A stretch of DNA of 64,000 nucleotides from Symbiodinium natans (Eukaryota; Sar; Dinophyceae; Suessiales; Symbiodiniaceae), in contig CAJNDS010002146.1 in the NCBI GenBank assembly GCA_905221605.1, positions 248,001-312,000 of the forward strand. Reading direction: 5' to 3'. The translations under genes were made by a program, and so were the position numbers. Shown here in pieces: positions 1 to 12,532 of this stretch (position 1 is its first letter; each line of letters opens with the position of its first letter). The notes beneath the pieces are model-generated. The model did no database searches and was not told the origin of the DNA. It saw nothing but the letters and a program-made list of their open reading frames with translations.

Positions 1-742
1 ACCACGAAATGATCCCCGGCGTCGTCGGCACGGCAGGCCAAGCCGGCGACATCACTGCCAGCGGAGGCTTCCGTGATACAGAGGCAGATGACCTTCTCGC
101 CACTCAGGCACTCCTTGATGCACCGCGTTTGCAAGGCCTTGTCGCCCGGGACCCCGAAATTCACCACTGGAGGCAGGCCGATGCTCAAGCCTCCCAGCAC
201 CGCCCAGGAGATGCCACCACTGATTCGCGTGGTCTCCTCAGCTGTTCTTGCCTCCCTGATCCTCCCCTCTTTACATCCCTAATCAAGGAAACCGGCCCTT
301 TGCCCGTTTCCAAAGCGTAGTGTACATGTAATCGTGAACAAAAAAACGAACGACGATAACTTATAACACACAGCACAATCTTCGAGAACATCGCCCGAGG
401 CTCGTCGATCACGATGAGCTCGTGGAAGTTGTCGTAGTCATCTGGGGCCTTGCAGTCCGTGTAGTCCTTGGGCCACGGCTTGCCAACGGCGCAGGCCAGA
501 ATTCCTCGCTTGCCGCCCTCGGCATAGGTCGAGCGCATGTACTGGTGGCACTTGTCCAGGTTGCTCTTCACAGCGCACTGCTCCCAGTCATCCAGCACGG
601 GCTCCAAGACCTCTTCGCAATAGTCGCGCACGTACTTGCGCCAAGCGGCGTGCGTGGGCTTGTAGAAGGGCGTGTTCAGGCCCTGGTACCAGGCGGGGTC
701 GCCAAGGGGCACGGCATCACCGAAAGCGGGGAGGGCGGACAT
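1..742 (-). CDS. Acyl-CoA dehydrogenase, tandem copy (5' part, runs off window)
   Basis: This is the next gene of a same-strand tandem pair; only exons 1 and 2 are in the window. Exon 1 runs 742 to 372 from an ATG that begins MSALPAFGDAV; exon 2 runs from 255 to the window edge and holds the FAD-fold signature ITEASAGSD. The intron (371 to 256, 116 bp) has a GT donor and AG acceptor, and is 16 bp longer than intron 1 of the upstream copy, mainly from a T/G-rich insertion. Exon 1 is 371 nt in both copies and the proteins differ at very few positions. Only about 360 bp separates this ATG from the stop of the upstream copy. The product should be a flavoprotein that oxidises acyl-CoA to 2-enoyl-CoA. 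Family assignment is firm; substrate length is unknown. Confidence 0.85.
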
Positions 743-828
743 TCTGGTTTGTTGCACAGGTTGCAAAGCAGAAGACTTGAACCACAATGTCTAGCAGGAC
801 ATGCGTGCCCATCTTTCCCTGCACGGCA

Positions 829-854
829 CGCACACACACACACACACACACACA
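829..854. repeat. (CA)n microsatellite
   Basis: A run of CA dinucleotides lies in the spacer between the two tandem acyl-CoA dehydrogenase genes. No other element was recognised in that spacer. Confidence 0.95.
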
Positions 855-1104
855 GACAGAGTGTCACAAGCAAATTTTCTCCAAACCCTGCTTGTCTGCT
901 CCGAATTGAGGCTGTGGCACAATCATGTCCAAAGCTGAGAGCAGCAACGCTGCCAAGTCGAAACATCAAAACTAGCCGTGGCTGCTTCCATGCCTCTAGT
1001 CAAAGGCATGCCGCAGCCTATGAAACAAAAGATGGCACTGGACCACCAGGCACGTCGAGCCTCGCAGTCCAGCTCTGCCTTGGCCTGAGATCGCCTTTGT
1101 AGCC

Positions 1105-4100
1105 TTACAGCTTGGCTTGGCCGGCGCCCGTCTTCTTCAGCCCATCCAGCTCAGCCTTGAGCCTCAGCTGCTCCGGCTCTTTCCACAAGCTTTCTTCAAG
1201 TTGCGAAGTTACACGTAGTTCGAACTTCCACCAAGAATGTCCACATGCTTCAGGTCTCCCCTTGCACACTGCATGTTGCTCAATTAGCATGCTGATCCTC
1301 ATGCAGCGCAACTCGGACATGGGGACCGTCTGGAGGCTCCGGGCAGCAAAAGCAGCCAAGCAGCTTCTTGATGATCCCGTCCCTCGGGTCGGGAGTGGGC
1401 TTCTTCACGAAGCGAAGGCTTCCAGCAGCCAGGTTGAGCATGATCTCCTCTTGTTGCCCAAGGCTCATGGTATGAGATTCGGCAGTGCTTCCCTGCTTCT
1501 TCAAAATTTGTCTCAACTTGCCAGCCAGCAGACGTCTACGGGCTCCGGCCGATGATGTGAACCCGGTAGCCTAGTTGCAACGCAAAACCGAAAACCCTTC
1601 ACCATAAGCCTCTAGCCTTGCCAAGGTCAGAATGCAAGATTTCATGCCACCGGCACAGCAACCGCTCTAAGACCCATTTGCACCCTTCTCTTCGCCATCA
1701 ATGGAAGGTAAGAACCCAAGGCAAGAGCCCGGGATTTGACGTTCAGCAAAGCCATTCGGTGTGAAGGTGGTGTTGATGGCTTCCGGTTTGAAGGGGAGCT
1801 TAAGGGCTTTTGCCTGTCTAGAGCCTCCGAGATTTTTGCGGCTCCAAAGTCTCGACAAACCCCGAGGCTCTGTTCCTATCAATCCCAAACCCACCCAAGA
1901 CCCCAAAGACCCCAAAACCCCTGAACTCAAAGCACTGCTTTGGAGACTCAATTTGTAGTGTTGATGGGGCACTTGCAAAAATTGCGACTGGTTTCAAAAC
2001 CCTAGAAACACCGAGTTATGACGACCCACGGGATCTGAACTCAAAAAAGGCGAACCCCTCCCTTTGCATCCAGGCTTCTTGCACCCCCCCTAAACTCCTA
2101 AACTCCTTTTGGCCCCCCCAAACTCGCGTAGGTCCTCGCTGCCACCCGGGATGGCCCAAGCCTTGACCTCGCGGTATACGCGCTCCACCTGCTGGGCGGC
2201 ATGCTCAGTCGCCTACTTCAAAGTTCATGGGCAAGGTGGAGGAGGGCGGTTGGTATTCGGGGTTGCATCAGTAGCCGCACAGGCCATAACAAAGTTCTCG
2301 GGTTTAACGGTTTACCGGGTATGAGTGCATCTCCGAGAGTCGAGCAAGGAAGGTCTGGCATTTTGGGGCCGCAAGCGACGCGGGGGGGGGGAACGCGGGG
2401 GGGGTGGGAACCCTGGTCCCAGACCTCTGTTTTAAAGAACCTGCAAGCGGTTCGCCCGCTTTACGGTGCAGGGACATTCTGGGAGCTTGAATCCGACTGG
2501 AGGCTTCTGAAGAACTGTGAGATAGAAATAAACTCAGATATCGGCTCCACTTGACTGCCCTGCATTGTGCCTTCTCACCCTGTCCAGTGCGGGTGTAGCC
2601 GGCTCCGCCAAAGACCTGCAGAGCCTCCCGCGCGCAGTACTCCACTGTCCTTGGAGATGTTGGAAATGAGTTTGCATCCCGGCAAGACACCACTGTTTAT
2701 ACCTTTGCTTCTCAACGGCGGCTACAACGTCGGCCGGAAAAGTTTGGCACCAATTGAACGAACCTTCGCAGTACACATCTGTGAATAACCTGCAAAATGC
2801 AAAGCCGGCAAAGCCAATGCCCAAAACTGTGTGTTGCGTGTGCATGTAGGAGCAAGATGGAACGAGCGGCTTCGTGGCCGACACCTTGAGGAGTGCGATG
2901 TAGCCACCGAGCTTTTTGTTCTGCTCCTCCTTGGTCCTTGATTCTTAGCCGGGTAACAAAGTTCCCATTCAATCTCTGAACGAACTGCAGTTCATTCGGG
3001 GCTTGACTTCTTGTAACCTTGCAAAAGTTGCAGAAAATCCAGGCCAAGGTCATGGTGGTGAGCTGGAAAGTCCTTGGCTGTCGGAGGTGCCTTTGGGCTA
3101 ACATGTGCCATCACCCCCCCCTGGGCTGAATCACCCCAAAACTTCAGGCCCAGGTGCAGGTAGTCGATCCAAGCCTGCAGAGCCTCGCACTGGCGACCCA
3201 TCTCGCCGATCTTGTGCTGGATGACCTGTCGCAGCATCCAGGTCTTGACCTCAAGAACCCCTTAATTGCTGAGCCTATCCTGTTTCTGGGGAGCAGGGGT
3301 CGGCAAGGGGATGAACAGTCAGGGTATGCAGACTGCATGAAGCCCCAAAAAACAAACGAAACACTTTACCTGAAAACCTCGCCCCCCGCCCACACACGTT
3401 GGGGTTGTCTCGGTCTTTGGCAAGACCCCACTTCCACTTCCGGCCTGGTGCTCAATCAGGAACTTGCCGAAGGTGCGGCGCTTGCGGGCAAACTTGAGGG
3501 ACTCCTCCCCAGAACTCTGCTGTTTTCCGCGCGCCTTCTGCGATTACCGTTGCTTGCATGTCGGCGAGTTTGCTTGGCCTTGAGGCTCAGGCTACGGGAC
3601 ACTTTTTTTTTCGGCCTCGTGTTGAGCCTCAGAAAACCCAAAAACTGGCACGCAGTCGTGGGCTGCAGTCGCCCCCCACGGCTCCTCCACGCAGACACGC
3701 GCGCCCCTGTTGGCCTGCACGAGGAACATCCACCGCTCATGGTTGAAGTTGTACATCGCCTGCATGAAGCCATTGTTCAGCTTGCCGATGATGTTGGTCT
3801 TTGGCACCTTCACGTTCTCAAAGGTGATGAAGGTGGTGCCACTGGACCACATACCTGTGCATTCCATCTTCCGCGTCTCGATGCCGGGCATGGACCTCTC
3901 CATGAGGAGCATGCTCAAGCCCTTCTGGCGGGATCCAGGAGGGCCCGTCTGCACAATGACTGTGAAGTAGTCTGCGTAGATGCCGTTGGTGATCCACTTC
4001 CTGGGCTCACAATACTTGCACCATGTAGCATTACAAAATAGTAAAGCGGATGACCCTCCTGGAACTACAAGGGGAATGCACCAAGCACAGTCAGGCCACT

Positions 4101-4837
4101 TCTCTCCGTTGACCACGAAATGATCCCCGGCGTCGTCGGCACGGCAGGCCAAGCCGGCGACATCACTGCCAGCGGAGGCTTCCGTGATACAGAGGCAGAT
4201 GACCTTCTCGCCACTCAGGCACTCCTTGATGCACCGCGTTTGCAAGGCCTTGTCGCCCGGGACCCCGAAATTCACCACTGGAGGCAGGCCGATGCTCAAG
4301 CCTCCCATCACCGCCCAGGAGATGCCACCGCTGATTCGCGTGGTCTCCTCAGCTGTTCTTGCCTCCCTGATCATCCCTTCTTTACATCCCTAACCAAGGG
4401 AACCGCCCTTTGCCCGTTGCCAAAGCGTAGTGTATATGTAATCGTGAACTATAAACAGTACCACACAGCACAATCTTCGAGAACATCGCCCGAGTCTCGT
4501 CGATCACGATGAGCTCGTGGAAGTTATCGTAGTCATCTGGTGCCTTGCAGTCCGTGTAATCCTTGGGCCACGGCTTGCCAACGGCGCAGGCCAGAATTCC
4601 TCGCTTGCCGCCCTCGGCATAGGTCGAGCGCATGTACTGGTGGCACTTGTCCAGGTTGCTCTTCACAGCGCACTGCTCCCAGTCATCCAGCACGGGCTCC
4701 AAGACCTCTTCGCAGTAGTCACGCACGTACTTGCGCCACGCGGCGTGCGTGGGCTTGTAGAAGGGCGTGTTCAGGCCCTGGTACCAGGCGGGGTCGCCAA
4801 GGGGCACGGCATCACCGAAAGCGGGGAGGGCGGACAT
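1105..4837 (-). CDS. Acyl-CoA dehydrogenase, multi-exon, C-terminal AKL
   Basis: Complete gene for a flavoprotein that introduces the alpha-beta double bond into acyl-CoA. Exons read from the sequence: 4837-4467, 4366-4100, 4000 to about 3676, about 3511-3445, 3235 to about 3140, 2929-2871, 2649-2577, 2188-2135, one starting at 1447, and a last exon ending at the TAA at 1105-1107. Visible motifs in order are ITEASAGSDVAGL and NGEKKWITNG (FAD and substrate fold), FARKRRTFGKFLIEHQ (C-terminal signature), YCAREALQVFGGAGYTR and IPGGSEEIM (catalytic-Glu region). Donors include GT (introns 1, 2), GC (after 3445 and 2871) and apparently GA (after 2577 and 2135). The last residues are AKL, a plausible PTS1 signal, suggesting peroxisomal beta-oxidation. 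Ends of exons 3, 5, 9 and the start of the last exon are uncertain. Confidence 0.85.
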
Positions 4838-7800
4838 TCTGGATACACGGGTTGCTTGGCAAAGACGACGGCTTGAACCAAAATCACTGGCCCAGCTCGC
4901 ATCATGCCACTGCTCTGAATCTTTGACCACACTCAACCTGAAGTAGCCTGAAAGCCAATCAAACCATGAACGGCTTGGCGACATCAGATGTCTCAATCAA
5001 GACAAGCCACCGTGCCGGAGAGTATCGTGATCGTGTCGCTCTCATTCCTGGCTGGTTACAAAGACAGTGAGAGAATCCGCGAGACTGATGGGGTCGTCGT
5101 GGGCCTATGCAATCGTGAGCTGTGCAATGGAATTCACCGGCCTGGAGCCCACACGCCCTCGACACCTCTGCTCTGCCAGCTCTGCGATGGAAATCTTTCA
5201 TGGTCAATCGTTTAACTCTACTTTGGAGGGATTCTCTTAACTTCGAGAAAGGGTTGCAGAAGAAACTGCAGTAAGCAGCGTGACTCATCAGCATAAATGC
5301 TTCAAATAGCAAACTTTCAGAGTTAAGAGCGTGCCCCTTTGCGGGAGGGCAGGTCTAGCAAACAATCCTCTTGGCGTACTTAATGGGTCCTGATTCTCAA
5401 GGCGTCGCAAACTTCTTATCATTCCTGCTGATGCTGCGATCTTATCATTCCTGCTGACAATTCGAGCGTGCTGTGGGTTCCTGCGAGCTCCCCAAACGAC
5501 CGACGTGCCACAAAGCTACGGGTCGCGATTAAGGAACTCAGAGCCGTAGCAATGTCCAAAGCTTTGAGTCGAAACCCTCAACCCTGTCCTCGCCGTCGTC
5601 AGCGAGCTCTGCCCGGGTCGCCGCCGGGTGAGCTGCGGCTGCACGTCCTCCTCGGTCCTTGGGCCGGAATGAAAGCCTGAATCAAACAAGACCCTAGTCG
5701 GGCTCCTGCTCCAAGATTCGAGATTCCAATCTCAAGATTCAAGATGACTGGAAAACTACTTGGGCATCTTGAACCTTGAACTCGGGCCCCGATATGATAT
5801 TATGCTCGATCCTCTGTGTCCTTACTCAGCATGTTGAACGTATCTGCATGTTGAACGTATCTGTTATTCGTGTATAGAAAATACACTTGCCAAGTAGGTT
5901 TGCAGTTTCATAATCGAATAGAATCTCCAACAGCAAGGCTTCGGAACCAGTGCTAATAGACTGCTCGTAGTAGCCGTACATCTCCATGGGACATGCCTAC
6001 TGTGTGACCCCTCCTTAAAGCTTAAAAGGAGCACTTTTTGTTCCCAGGCCGCCGAGCCTGCCTTCAAAGCGACACCCCTAGCCAAAAAGTCATAGAATGT
6101 CCAAGCTGCATCTTCGTAGGAAAGCTCGTGCGAAGGTGATATTGTTGTTTGTTCTTCCAACCCCTTGCATATTGCAATTCTTGTGGTCCTTTAGGGATAA
6201 TTAGAACAAACAAACAAACAATGGAAACTTCGGGGTGCGGCGCTGTCCGGAAATTCTGTTTAGCAATGTTCTTATCTGACACTTACTCTTTCGCAGAATC
6301 TCATGTTCTGCACACACCAACAGACTCGGGCGCAGCTTGTGCACCCCAAGGGCTGTCTTTGATTATCCTCTGACAGGGAAGGCCTTTGGCGATCTGTCAG
6401 CATCAAACCTTGCATCTTCAGGTTTATGTTGGTTTCTACTACTGTAGCATGCACGAGCCTATAACCCCATAATGACATACATCGGACCCGAAGCAGGAGG
6501 CTGGCAACACTGCACACATTGGCCCAAGCGCTGGGGGGGGGGAGGGGGGATTAGCATGTATATGCGCATCTATGCATCTATACATCCATTCATCCATACA
6601 TCTAAAAATCTATGCATCTAGGTAGCGCTTGTTTTGACTTCGGGCTCTGGCCGTTTCTACGTGACACAATCACAGGTCCTCCATCACAACCCATTACAAT
6701 CTTTTTTAGTGCTACCATTCAGGAATGCAAATTTCATCAGCTGTCGGCCGAGGTGCAAAGCGAGGTTGGCAGGGATGCCATCCACAATGCACCCCACACC
6801 CACGCCATGTGATTCCCCAAACGTTGACACCTGCCCACTCAAGGGTTGCACAAATAGATGTTACATATAATGCACAGTAAAAAGAACGACAGGGAAGTGC
6901 CCAAACATTTCAAAAAACCTCCTCTGCAACTTCAAAGCCTAAAACGCAACGGCCGAGAACGATGCCTTGAACAGTGTGCCAAAGGAGCTCATTTCAGGCT
7001 GTGCCGGATTGGACCGGCGGCCTGGAACAGCGACTGCAACCCTGCATTGAAAAAACCAAAGACTCCAGTCGCACGGGCTCGAAGCACGGGGCACCAGACA
7101 AACCCTGAAAGCCACACCATCGAAATACGGCACCAGCCATCGCACCCCACACCTCCCGACACGAAACTTCACCTCCAACATGTCCAATCTCTGCCATCCT
7201 TGCCATAGGCCAAGCCACCCCAGCGGCAGTGTACTTCTCGAGCCCAAGTGTTCTACGACGACTTTGCACGGCCAAGCTCGAGCCAAATATGTTGGATGGT
7301 TCCGGCTTCCACGCTGACACTTAAGTTTGTCTCGGCTTGCAACATGCAAATAGCCATGGCACTATGAAAACATATGAAAACTGAAAGCAAGCAACCACAC
7401 ACATGTGATTGCCACGTCAACATTGGACCCGCAGCAACAGCACACGGAATACACAAAAGATGGCACGCTTTGGATCCCGGCACGTCCCCCAGTGCCTCCA
7501 GGTACGTTAGCTTCTTCAACCGTTGGGCAGGCTCTGCAGCCTGGGAAACGACAACATCATCAGCATTCCAAGAATGATGCGCATGAAAAATTGAGCCTTG
7601 GAAGCCGCACGCCTCCAGGCCAACCTCGGGATTTTGTTGTTGAAAGGGCTGATGGAGACCAAGATTACACGAGCTTGACTTGTGACAGTGAACTATGACT
7701 TACGACTTACGACATGGTGGCAATCATTTCCTCAGGCAAGAACCACCATAATAATGACGAAGTCACCTGGCAATCTCAAACAACTAACGCCGTCACCGTG

Positions 7801-7926
7801 CAGCAAAAACCCTCCATCATCCACATGTCCACTGGATGAAATTGGTAGCCACAGGCCACCTCCAGCGGTTGTAAAGCCGCGGTCGGTCTCGTTGCACCTG
7901 CACTCGACATGCCGTGCATTGCAGCA
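4838..7926. other. No gene recognised (upstream of the dehydrogenase array)
   Basis: No protein family is recognisable in either direction. Small features only: a 19-bp direct repeat (ATCTTATCATTCCTGCTGA type) near 5415-5458, a repeated TGTTGAACGTATCTG near 5831-5862, a short (AAAC)n near 6205-6220, a G-run near 6532-6548 and ATC-rich simple sequence at about 6560-6620. Promoter elements cannot be called from sequence in dinoflagellates. Confidence 0.5.
6560..6620. repeat. Imperfect ATC/CATC simple repeat
   Basis: Imperfect tetranucleotide-like runs built from ATCT, CATC and ATGC lie directly after a G-rich run. Nothing else is recognisable here. Confidence 0.7.
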
Positions 7927-7972
7927 ACGTAAGTCAAGTCAAGCCAGGTCAGTCGAGCAAAGTCAAGTCAAG
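7927..7972. repeat. Interrupted (TCAAG)n pentanucleotide tract
   Basis: AGTCAAGTCAAG blocks, interrupted by related pentamers, lie just beyond the 3' side of LINE copy A1. The same pentamer recurs near 10031, 30463 and 32112, each time at or near a LINE boundary. Confidence 0.8.
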
Positions 7973-8119
7973 TGTTTTTTTTCTCCAGACTTTTGCGCCT
8001 GCATGCTAGTTCGTCCGAAGTCGGTTAGCTACCCTAGGCCTAGGCGGCAGCCACGCGAGCTCATGGCGCTGGCAGGCGGCTCTCTCGAAGTAACCACTTC
8101 GGGACACTTCCCATCTTGA

Positions 8120-9965
8120 GATGCGTCTCTTCATTCCAAAAAACCCTCGCAGGTTCCAAAAACCCTCGTGAAAACCATGGTCCCTGGCAGCACGCTCTCT
8201 GTGCCCCTCGCGTCCGCCAGGAGGTCGCCCAACGGCGGCTCAGCTCCGTCACACTCGTCAGCTCCAGCAATCGGGAGCTCGAGCAGGGAGCAGGCCAGGG
8301 CTCGCTGTGCTGCGACCGGTCCAGCGGTGGAAGTGGGCGCGCCGCGCCGCGGCGCGTAGCTGCGCCGGCGCCTCGCGGGCTTTGGCCTTCGCCAGTCCAC
8401 GGAGGAATCCGACTGCCTCAGCGCCGAACCTGCCGCCCACCTCCAGCCCGATGACGACCAGTTTACATCGCCGCGCGTTCGCGAGCTCGGGGTATGTCAC
8501 CCGCTGCTTCCGCGCGGCGGCCTCCCCCGCCGCCGTCCCCGGCGTTCTGTCAGCAGCACCCCGGACACCCCCGTCCCTCGTCAGGGGGGATACGAAGGTC
8601 GTGTCGACCGCTGCCTGCGCGCCTTGCCAAAGCGGCAGGCCGTTGGCCAAGACCTCAATGCGGCGGCCGTCCGCCAGTGGCACCTCCACGTTCATGTCCC
8701 GAAGCATAACGTTGGTGGCCACGCGGGCGCCCCGGGCGCCGAGGACGCCGGCGGTGGGACACGCAGTGCGGTGGTCACCGAGGGCGTCGAGGGCGCCGCC
8801 ACACCGGCACTAGCGTGGTGCGAGTGGGAGCGGCAGGCGCAGTCGCCGCAAGAGTAGTGCGAGCTCTGCAGGCGAAATTCCGGCGCCGTTGGGAGAGCCG
8901 TCAGCGCCCGCGCTCCACAAGGTCCTGCCTGGGACAGCATCAGGGCGCGCGAAGCTGGGTCTAGGTCAAGGAAAAGGCCCGCGCACGCTGACGCATCCAG
9001 GGAAGCCGCTGCAGAGCCTCGCAGCGACTCTCCAGGCACCCGCTCATTCGCCGCTCCTGGCGGCCGTTTCCCGCCTTCCACCAGGCGGTCCCAGGACGGA
9101 GCCTCAAACCCACACTCCCGGAGGCTCTCAACCGCCTGCGTGAGCTCCACCACGCTCGGCGCTGCCCGGCCATCGCCTTCTGCAACAAGTACCGCCTGTT
9201 GCAGCACCTCGGCCACCACGCGCGGGCGTCGCGCACGGAGCCTGGGCAGCGTATCCGCCCAGGAAGCCCAAAAGGCGGCTGCCCGCCCCTCATTGGCTGA
9301 GCGGAGGCCCAGACCTCCCAACCTGAAGGGTGGCCTGGCCCGCCTGGCTGCCAGGGCGTCGCGGTGAAGGGGCCCTTCGCTGGCCAAAAGCTCGCGCAAG
9401 CACTGCGCGACTCCCGCATCGTGCTCGCCTGCGAACTCCTCCGTGAGCGACGGGGGAAGGGAGCGCAACAAGTAGTTACTGCGGGGCGCGGCGCACATCA
9501 GTAACAAGAGCCAAGCAGATTGGAGGTCCGGCAGGCCTGGAATCTTGTCGAGGAGGCGCGCGTGCTACGCAGCCGTTCGCGCAGGGCCTCCCTTTTATAC
9601 TGGTCGCTTCCCAGCGGCGTACCAAGGACCAGGAAACCTTGTGCCTCTGGCGGCAACTCCCTGTCCCCGACCCACACCGGCGCATCCCCCGGTGCAGTCG
9701 GCAGCAGTTCGCGTAAACCAGGCGGCTCAATCCCCGCCGCGTTCCAAACGCGAGCCTTGCCGAGGTGAACGTCAATGTTGGCGTATCGCTTGAGGGCAGC
9801 CCGCAGCGTGCTGAAGGCCGCGCACGCCCGGTCCGGCTCACAGGACACATACGTGTCGTCCAAAAAGGCATACAAGTCCTCCCCGGTCGCAGGTCGTCAT
9901 GGGCTGCCACAAGCGCCGGGTGGACGGCCACCGCAAACAGGCCCGGCATCAGCGGGTCTTTTTTG
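8120..9965 (-). pseudogene. LINE family A, copy A1: RT, zinc and RLE-like domains, 5'-truncated
   Basis: A minus-strand non-LTR retrotransposon ORF broken by frameshifts. It starts inside the reverse transcriptase at a DPLMPGLFAV block (about 9960), continues through the catalytic box YAFLDDTYV (about 9870) and the thumb region, and then the GGLGLRSA and LDPASRALMLSQAG blocks. The C terminus (8720-8270) has VEVLANGLPLWQGAQAAVD, then KQRVTYPEL and LVVIGLEVGGR. The order of D, a lone K and G-V-G resembles the restriction-like endonuclease (RLE) that ends R2-type elements; that assignment is inference. Truncation at the 5' end is typical of target-primed insertions. An A-run near 7978 may be the tail. 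Confidence 0.75.
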
Positions 9966-10030
9966 CAACCGCGTCCCAGGGGTTCAACCCTATGCCGTCC
10001 TACTACGCCACCCTCAGCGGGAACCAGGAG

Positions 10031-10050
10031 TCAAGTCAAGTCAAGTCCAG
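10031..10050. repeat. (TCAAG)n tract
   Basis: About three perfect TCAAG repeats lie just beyond the 5' limit of LINE copy A1. From here to about 10570 no coding similarity is recognised. Confidence 0.85.
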
Positions 10051-10570
10051 GCAGGTCAACAGGCAATTCAACAGGGGAAATCAGGCCACAGCTCAAGCTT
10101 TTCTCCAGGTCTAATCAAATCGAAGCAACGACCCATTGCCCCACAGCTGTACGGCTATTTCCTTTCGGGCAGTTGTTATTGCCTTGCAATCAAAGGCCTT
10201 TGGTAACAGCCTGATGATGAAAGAAGTCTCATCTAATTAGTGCTTTTTGTGGGGGCGCAACAAGACACGCGCGTAAAAAGACTCTTATTGCGCGTGAAAT
10301 AGGTAAAAGGGAAAAAACCCATTGTTTAGTGTGTTCACTTCACTGCATTCATGGGTTCACTATATTCTCAAATTCATGCATTGTTCACACCTAACAATTT
10401 TAAGATACAAAAGCTAAACGAATTAAATGGCGAACCACAAATCAAGGGCTAAGCGATGATTGGTGTGCATGGGCTAGTAAAGACCTTAATGACGCCCGTG
10501 AACTAGTTTCTGAATGAAATACACCCGAAACGGCGCCCCATCCGTTTCTGCAACACCCTGTGATGGCTGT
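10051..10570. other. No gene recognised between LINE copies A1 and A2
   Basis: A/T-rich sequence separates the two family A copies. No motif, domain or RNA gene was recognised. Confidence 0.5.
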
Positions 10571-12380
10571 GTTTCGTGTGGGGGTCATTTCTTGTGCGCG
10601 CCTGCCGTTTGCATTCCTGACCAAGCTACGCTTGCTGGGCGGGGCGAAGACCTCATGGAAGGTAGGGTGGGAGGCGACCGCAAAATGCCAGCGGGCGACA
10701 ATCGCGCTGGGCCGCATGGCCGCATGTGGGCAAGGACTGCGGCGGCCGGCGTTGCGAAGAGGCGCAGAAGCTGCACGGCTTCCGTGCTGAACCTGCTGCA
10801 AACCTCACACCGACGACGACCAACCGGCAGCGCCGTGCTTGATCGACGTCGCGCCTGATCAGGAGGCAAGCTCGGGTTTCGAGCCGAACCCGGGGCAGGA
10901 GGCGATTGGCTTGGACGGGGGGACATCCTAGCTGAGGCACGGGTTCCCCCGTCAACCTACCCCGAAAGCGGCAGCTTGAGCAGGGAGCTCGAATACTCGC
11001 GTCGGCACGCTTTGCCCCGGGTTGCGCTGGGCGGCGTTGTCGATGGCACCCCCTGGTTGGGGTTGGGTGTCGCCACGCGAACGGGTTTCCGTGACAGGCG
11101 AGACGAAGGTGGCGTCAAGGGCGAGTTGAGCCCCATGCCACCTGGGCAGGCCGTTGGCGACATTTAGCGACCATTGCAACGCGCCGCCTGCCCCGAAAAT
11201 TATGAGGGGACAGCGTCGGCTCGTACCTCTTTTACCGCGCACCTTTTTGCGACAGGACCACGGTCCCAGTGCACGAAAGTGGCAGCTTCTGACCGTCAGT
11301 GCCCACGCTCCACAGGGTCCTGCCTGGGACAGCATCAGGGAGCGCGAAGTAGGCTCTAGGTCAAAGAAAGGCCCGCGCACGCTGACGCGTCCAGGGAAGC
11401 CGCTGCAGAGCGCTGTCAGCCTCGCAGCGACTTTCCTGGCACCCGCTCACTCACCGCTCCTGGCGGCTGTTTGCCGCCTTCTACCAGTCGGTCCCAGGAC
11501 GGAACCTCAAAACCACTCTCCCGGAAGCACGCCGCCGCCTGCGTGAGCTCGACCACGCTCGGCGCTGCCCGGCCATCGCCTTCTGCTACAAGGACCGCCT
11601 GGTTCAGCACCTCAGCTACCACGCACGGGTGTCGCGCACGGAGCGTGGGCAGCGTATCCGCCCAGGAAACCCAAAAGGCTGCTGCCCGCCCATCGGTGGC
11701 TGAGCGGAGGCCCTTCACTGGCCAAAAGTTCGCGCAAGCACTGTGCGACTCCCGCATCGTGCTCACCTGCGAACTCCTCCGTGAACGCTGGGGAAAAGGA
11801 CCGCAACGGGTAGTTATTGCGGGGCGCGGCGCACATCAGTAACAGGAGCCAAGCAGATTGGAGGTCCGGCAGGCCTGGGAGCTTGTCGAGGAGGCGCGCA
11901 TGGCTTCGCAGCCGTTCGCGCAGGCGTCCCTTTGTACTGGTCGCTTCCCAGCAGCGTGCCAAGGACCAGGAAACCTTGTGCCTCTGGCGGCAACTCCCTG
12001 TCCCCGACCCACGCCGGCGCGGTCGGCAGCAGTTCGCATAAACCGGGCGGTTTTATCCCCGCCGCATTCCAGACGCGAGTCTTACCGAGGTGAACGTCGA
12101 TGTTGGCGTATCGCTTGGGGCAGCTCGCAGCGTGCTGAAGGCCGCGGCGCTCGCCCAGTCGCAGGACGCATACGTGTCATCCAAAAAGGCATGCAAAGTC
12201 CTCCCCGGGTCGCAGGTCATCATGGGCAGAATCATAGAACACGTACGCGCTGTCGCCCCCATAGAACGGGCGGACAAAGGGGATCAAGGCGGCCAATCGG
12301 GCCGGGCGACGTGGTCATAAGCGCCAACCCCGTCCGGGCGAGCGCCTCCGTTCCTACGCGGGTGGACACGCGTACTGGAA
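10570..12380 (-). pseudogene. LINE family A, copy A2 (degenerate)
   Basis: A second minus-strand family A copy, arranged like A1 but more damaged. The reverse-transcriptase box appears as HAFLDDTYASC (about 12180-12210); the MCAAPRNNYPLRS, TEEFAGEHDAGVAQCLRELLAS and SRSLMLSQAGPC blocks follow, and the nuclease-like C terminus is visible as LDATFVSPVT and RRCRLVVVGV (11100-10800). Near 12240 the finger-region FYD box joins straight to the AHDDLRPG box, so an internal segment appears deleted. Many frameshifts make translation of the whole impossible. Confidence 0.7.
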
Positions 12381-12440
12381 TGGCGCGCTCACCGCCATGA
12401 ACGTGTCAGAAGCCTGTTGCGCCAAAGTCCACGTTGCCTA

Positions 12441-12532
12441 TTGCCAAAGCGTACAGTCGTGTATATGGCACAATAGAACATTGACATTAACACACAACAC
12501 AATCTTCGAGAACATCGCCCGAGTCTCGTCGA
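12441..12532 (-). pseudogene. Dispersed fragment of acyl-CoA dehydrogenase exon 1 and intron 1
   Basis: About 92 bp matches the exon 1/intron 1 junction of both dehydrogenase genes. It holds the last codons of exon 1 (DETRAMFSKIVL), the GT donor, and the first part of intron 1 including the GCCAAAGCGTA-type block. No other exon is nearby. It may be a scrap left by rearrangement or a captured piece of transcribed DNA. Its donor-side mutation (GTGTT before GTGTG instead of GTGCT) is mild. Confidence 0.75.

Noticed and set aside
6149-7698. Several plus- and minus-strand frames of 70-136 codons
   Set aside because: No family resemblance, no consistent composition and no neighbouring exon structure.
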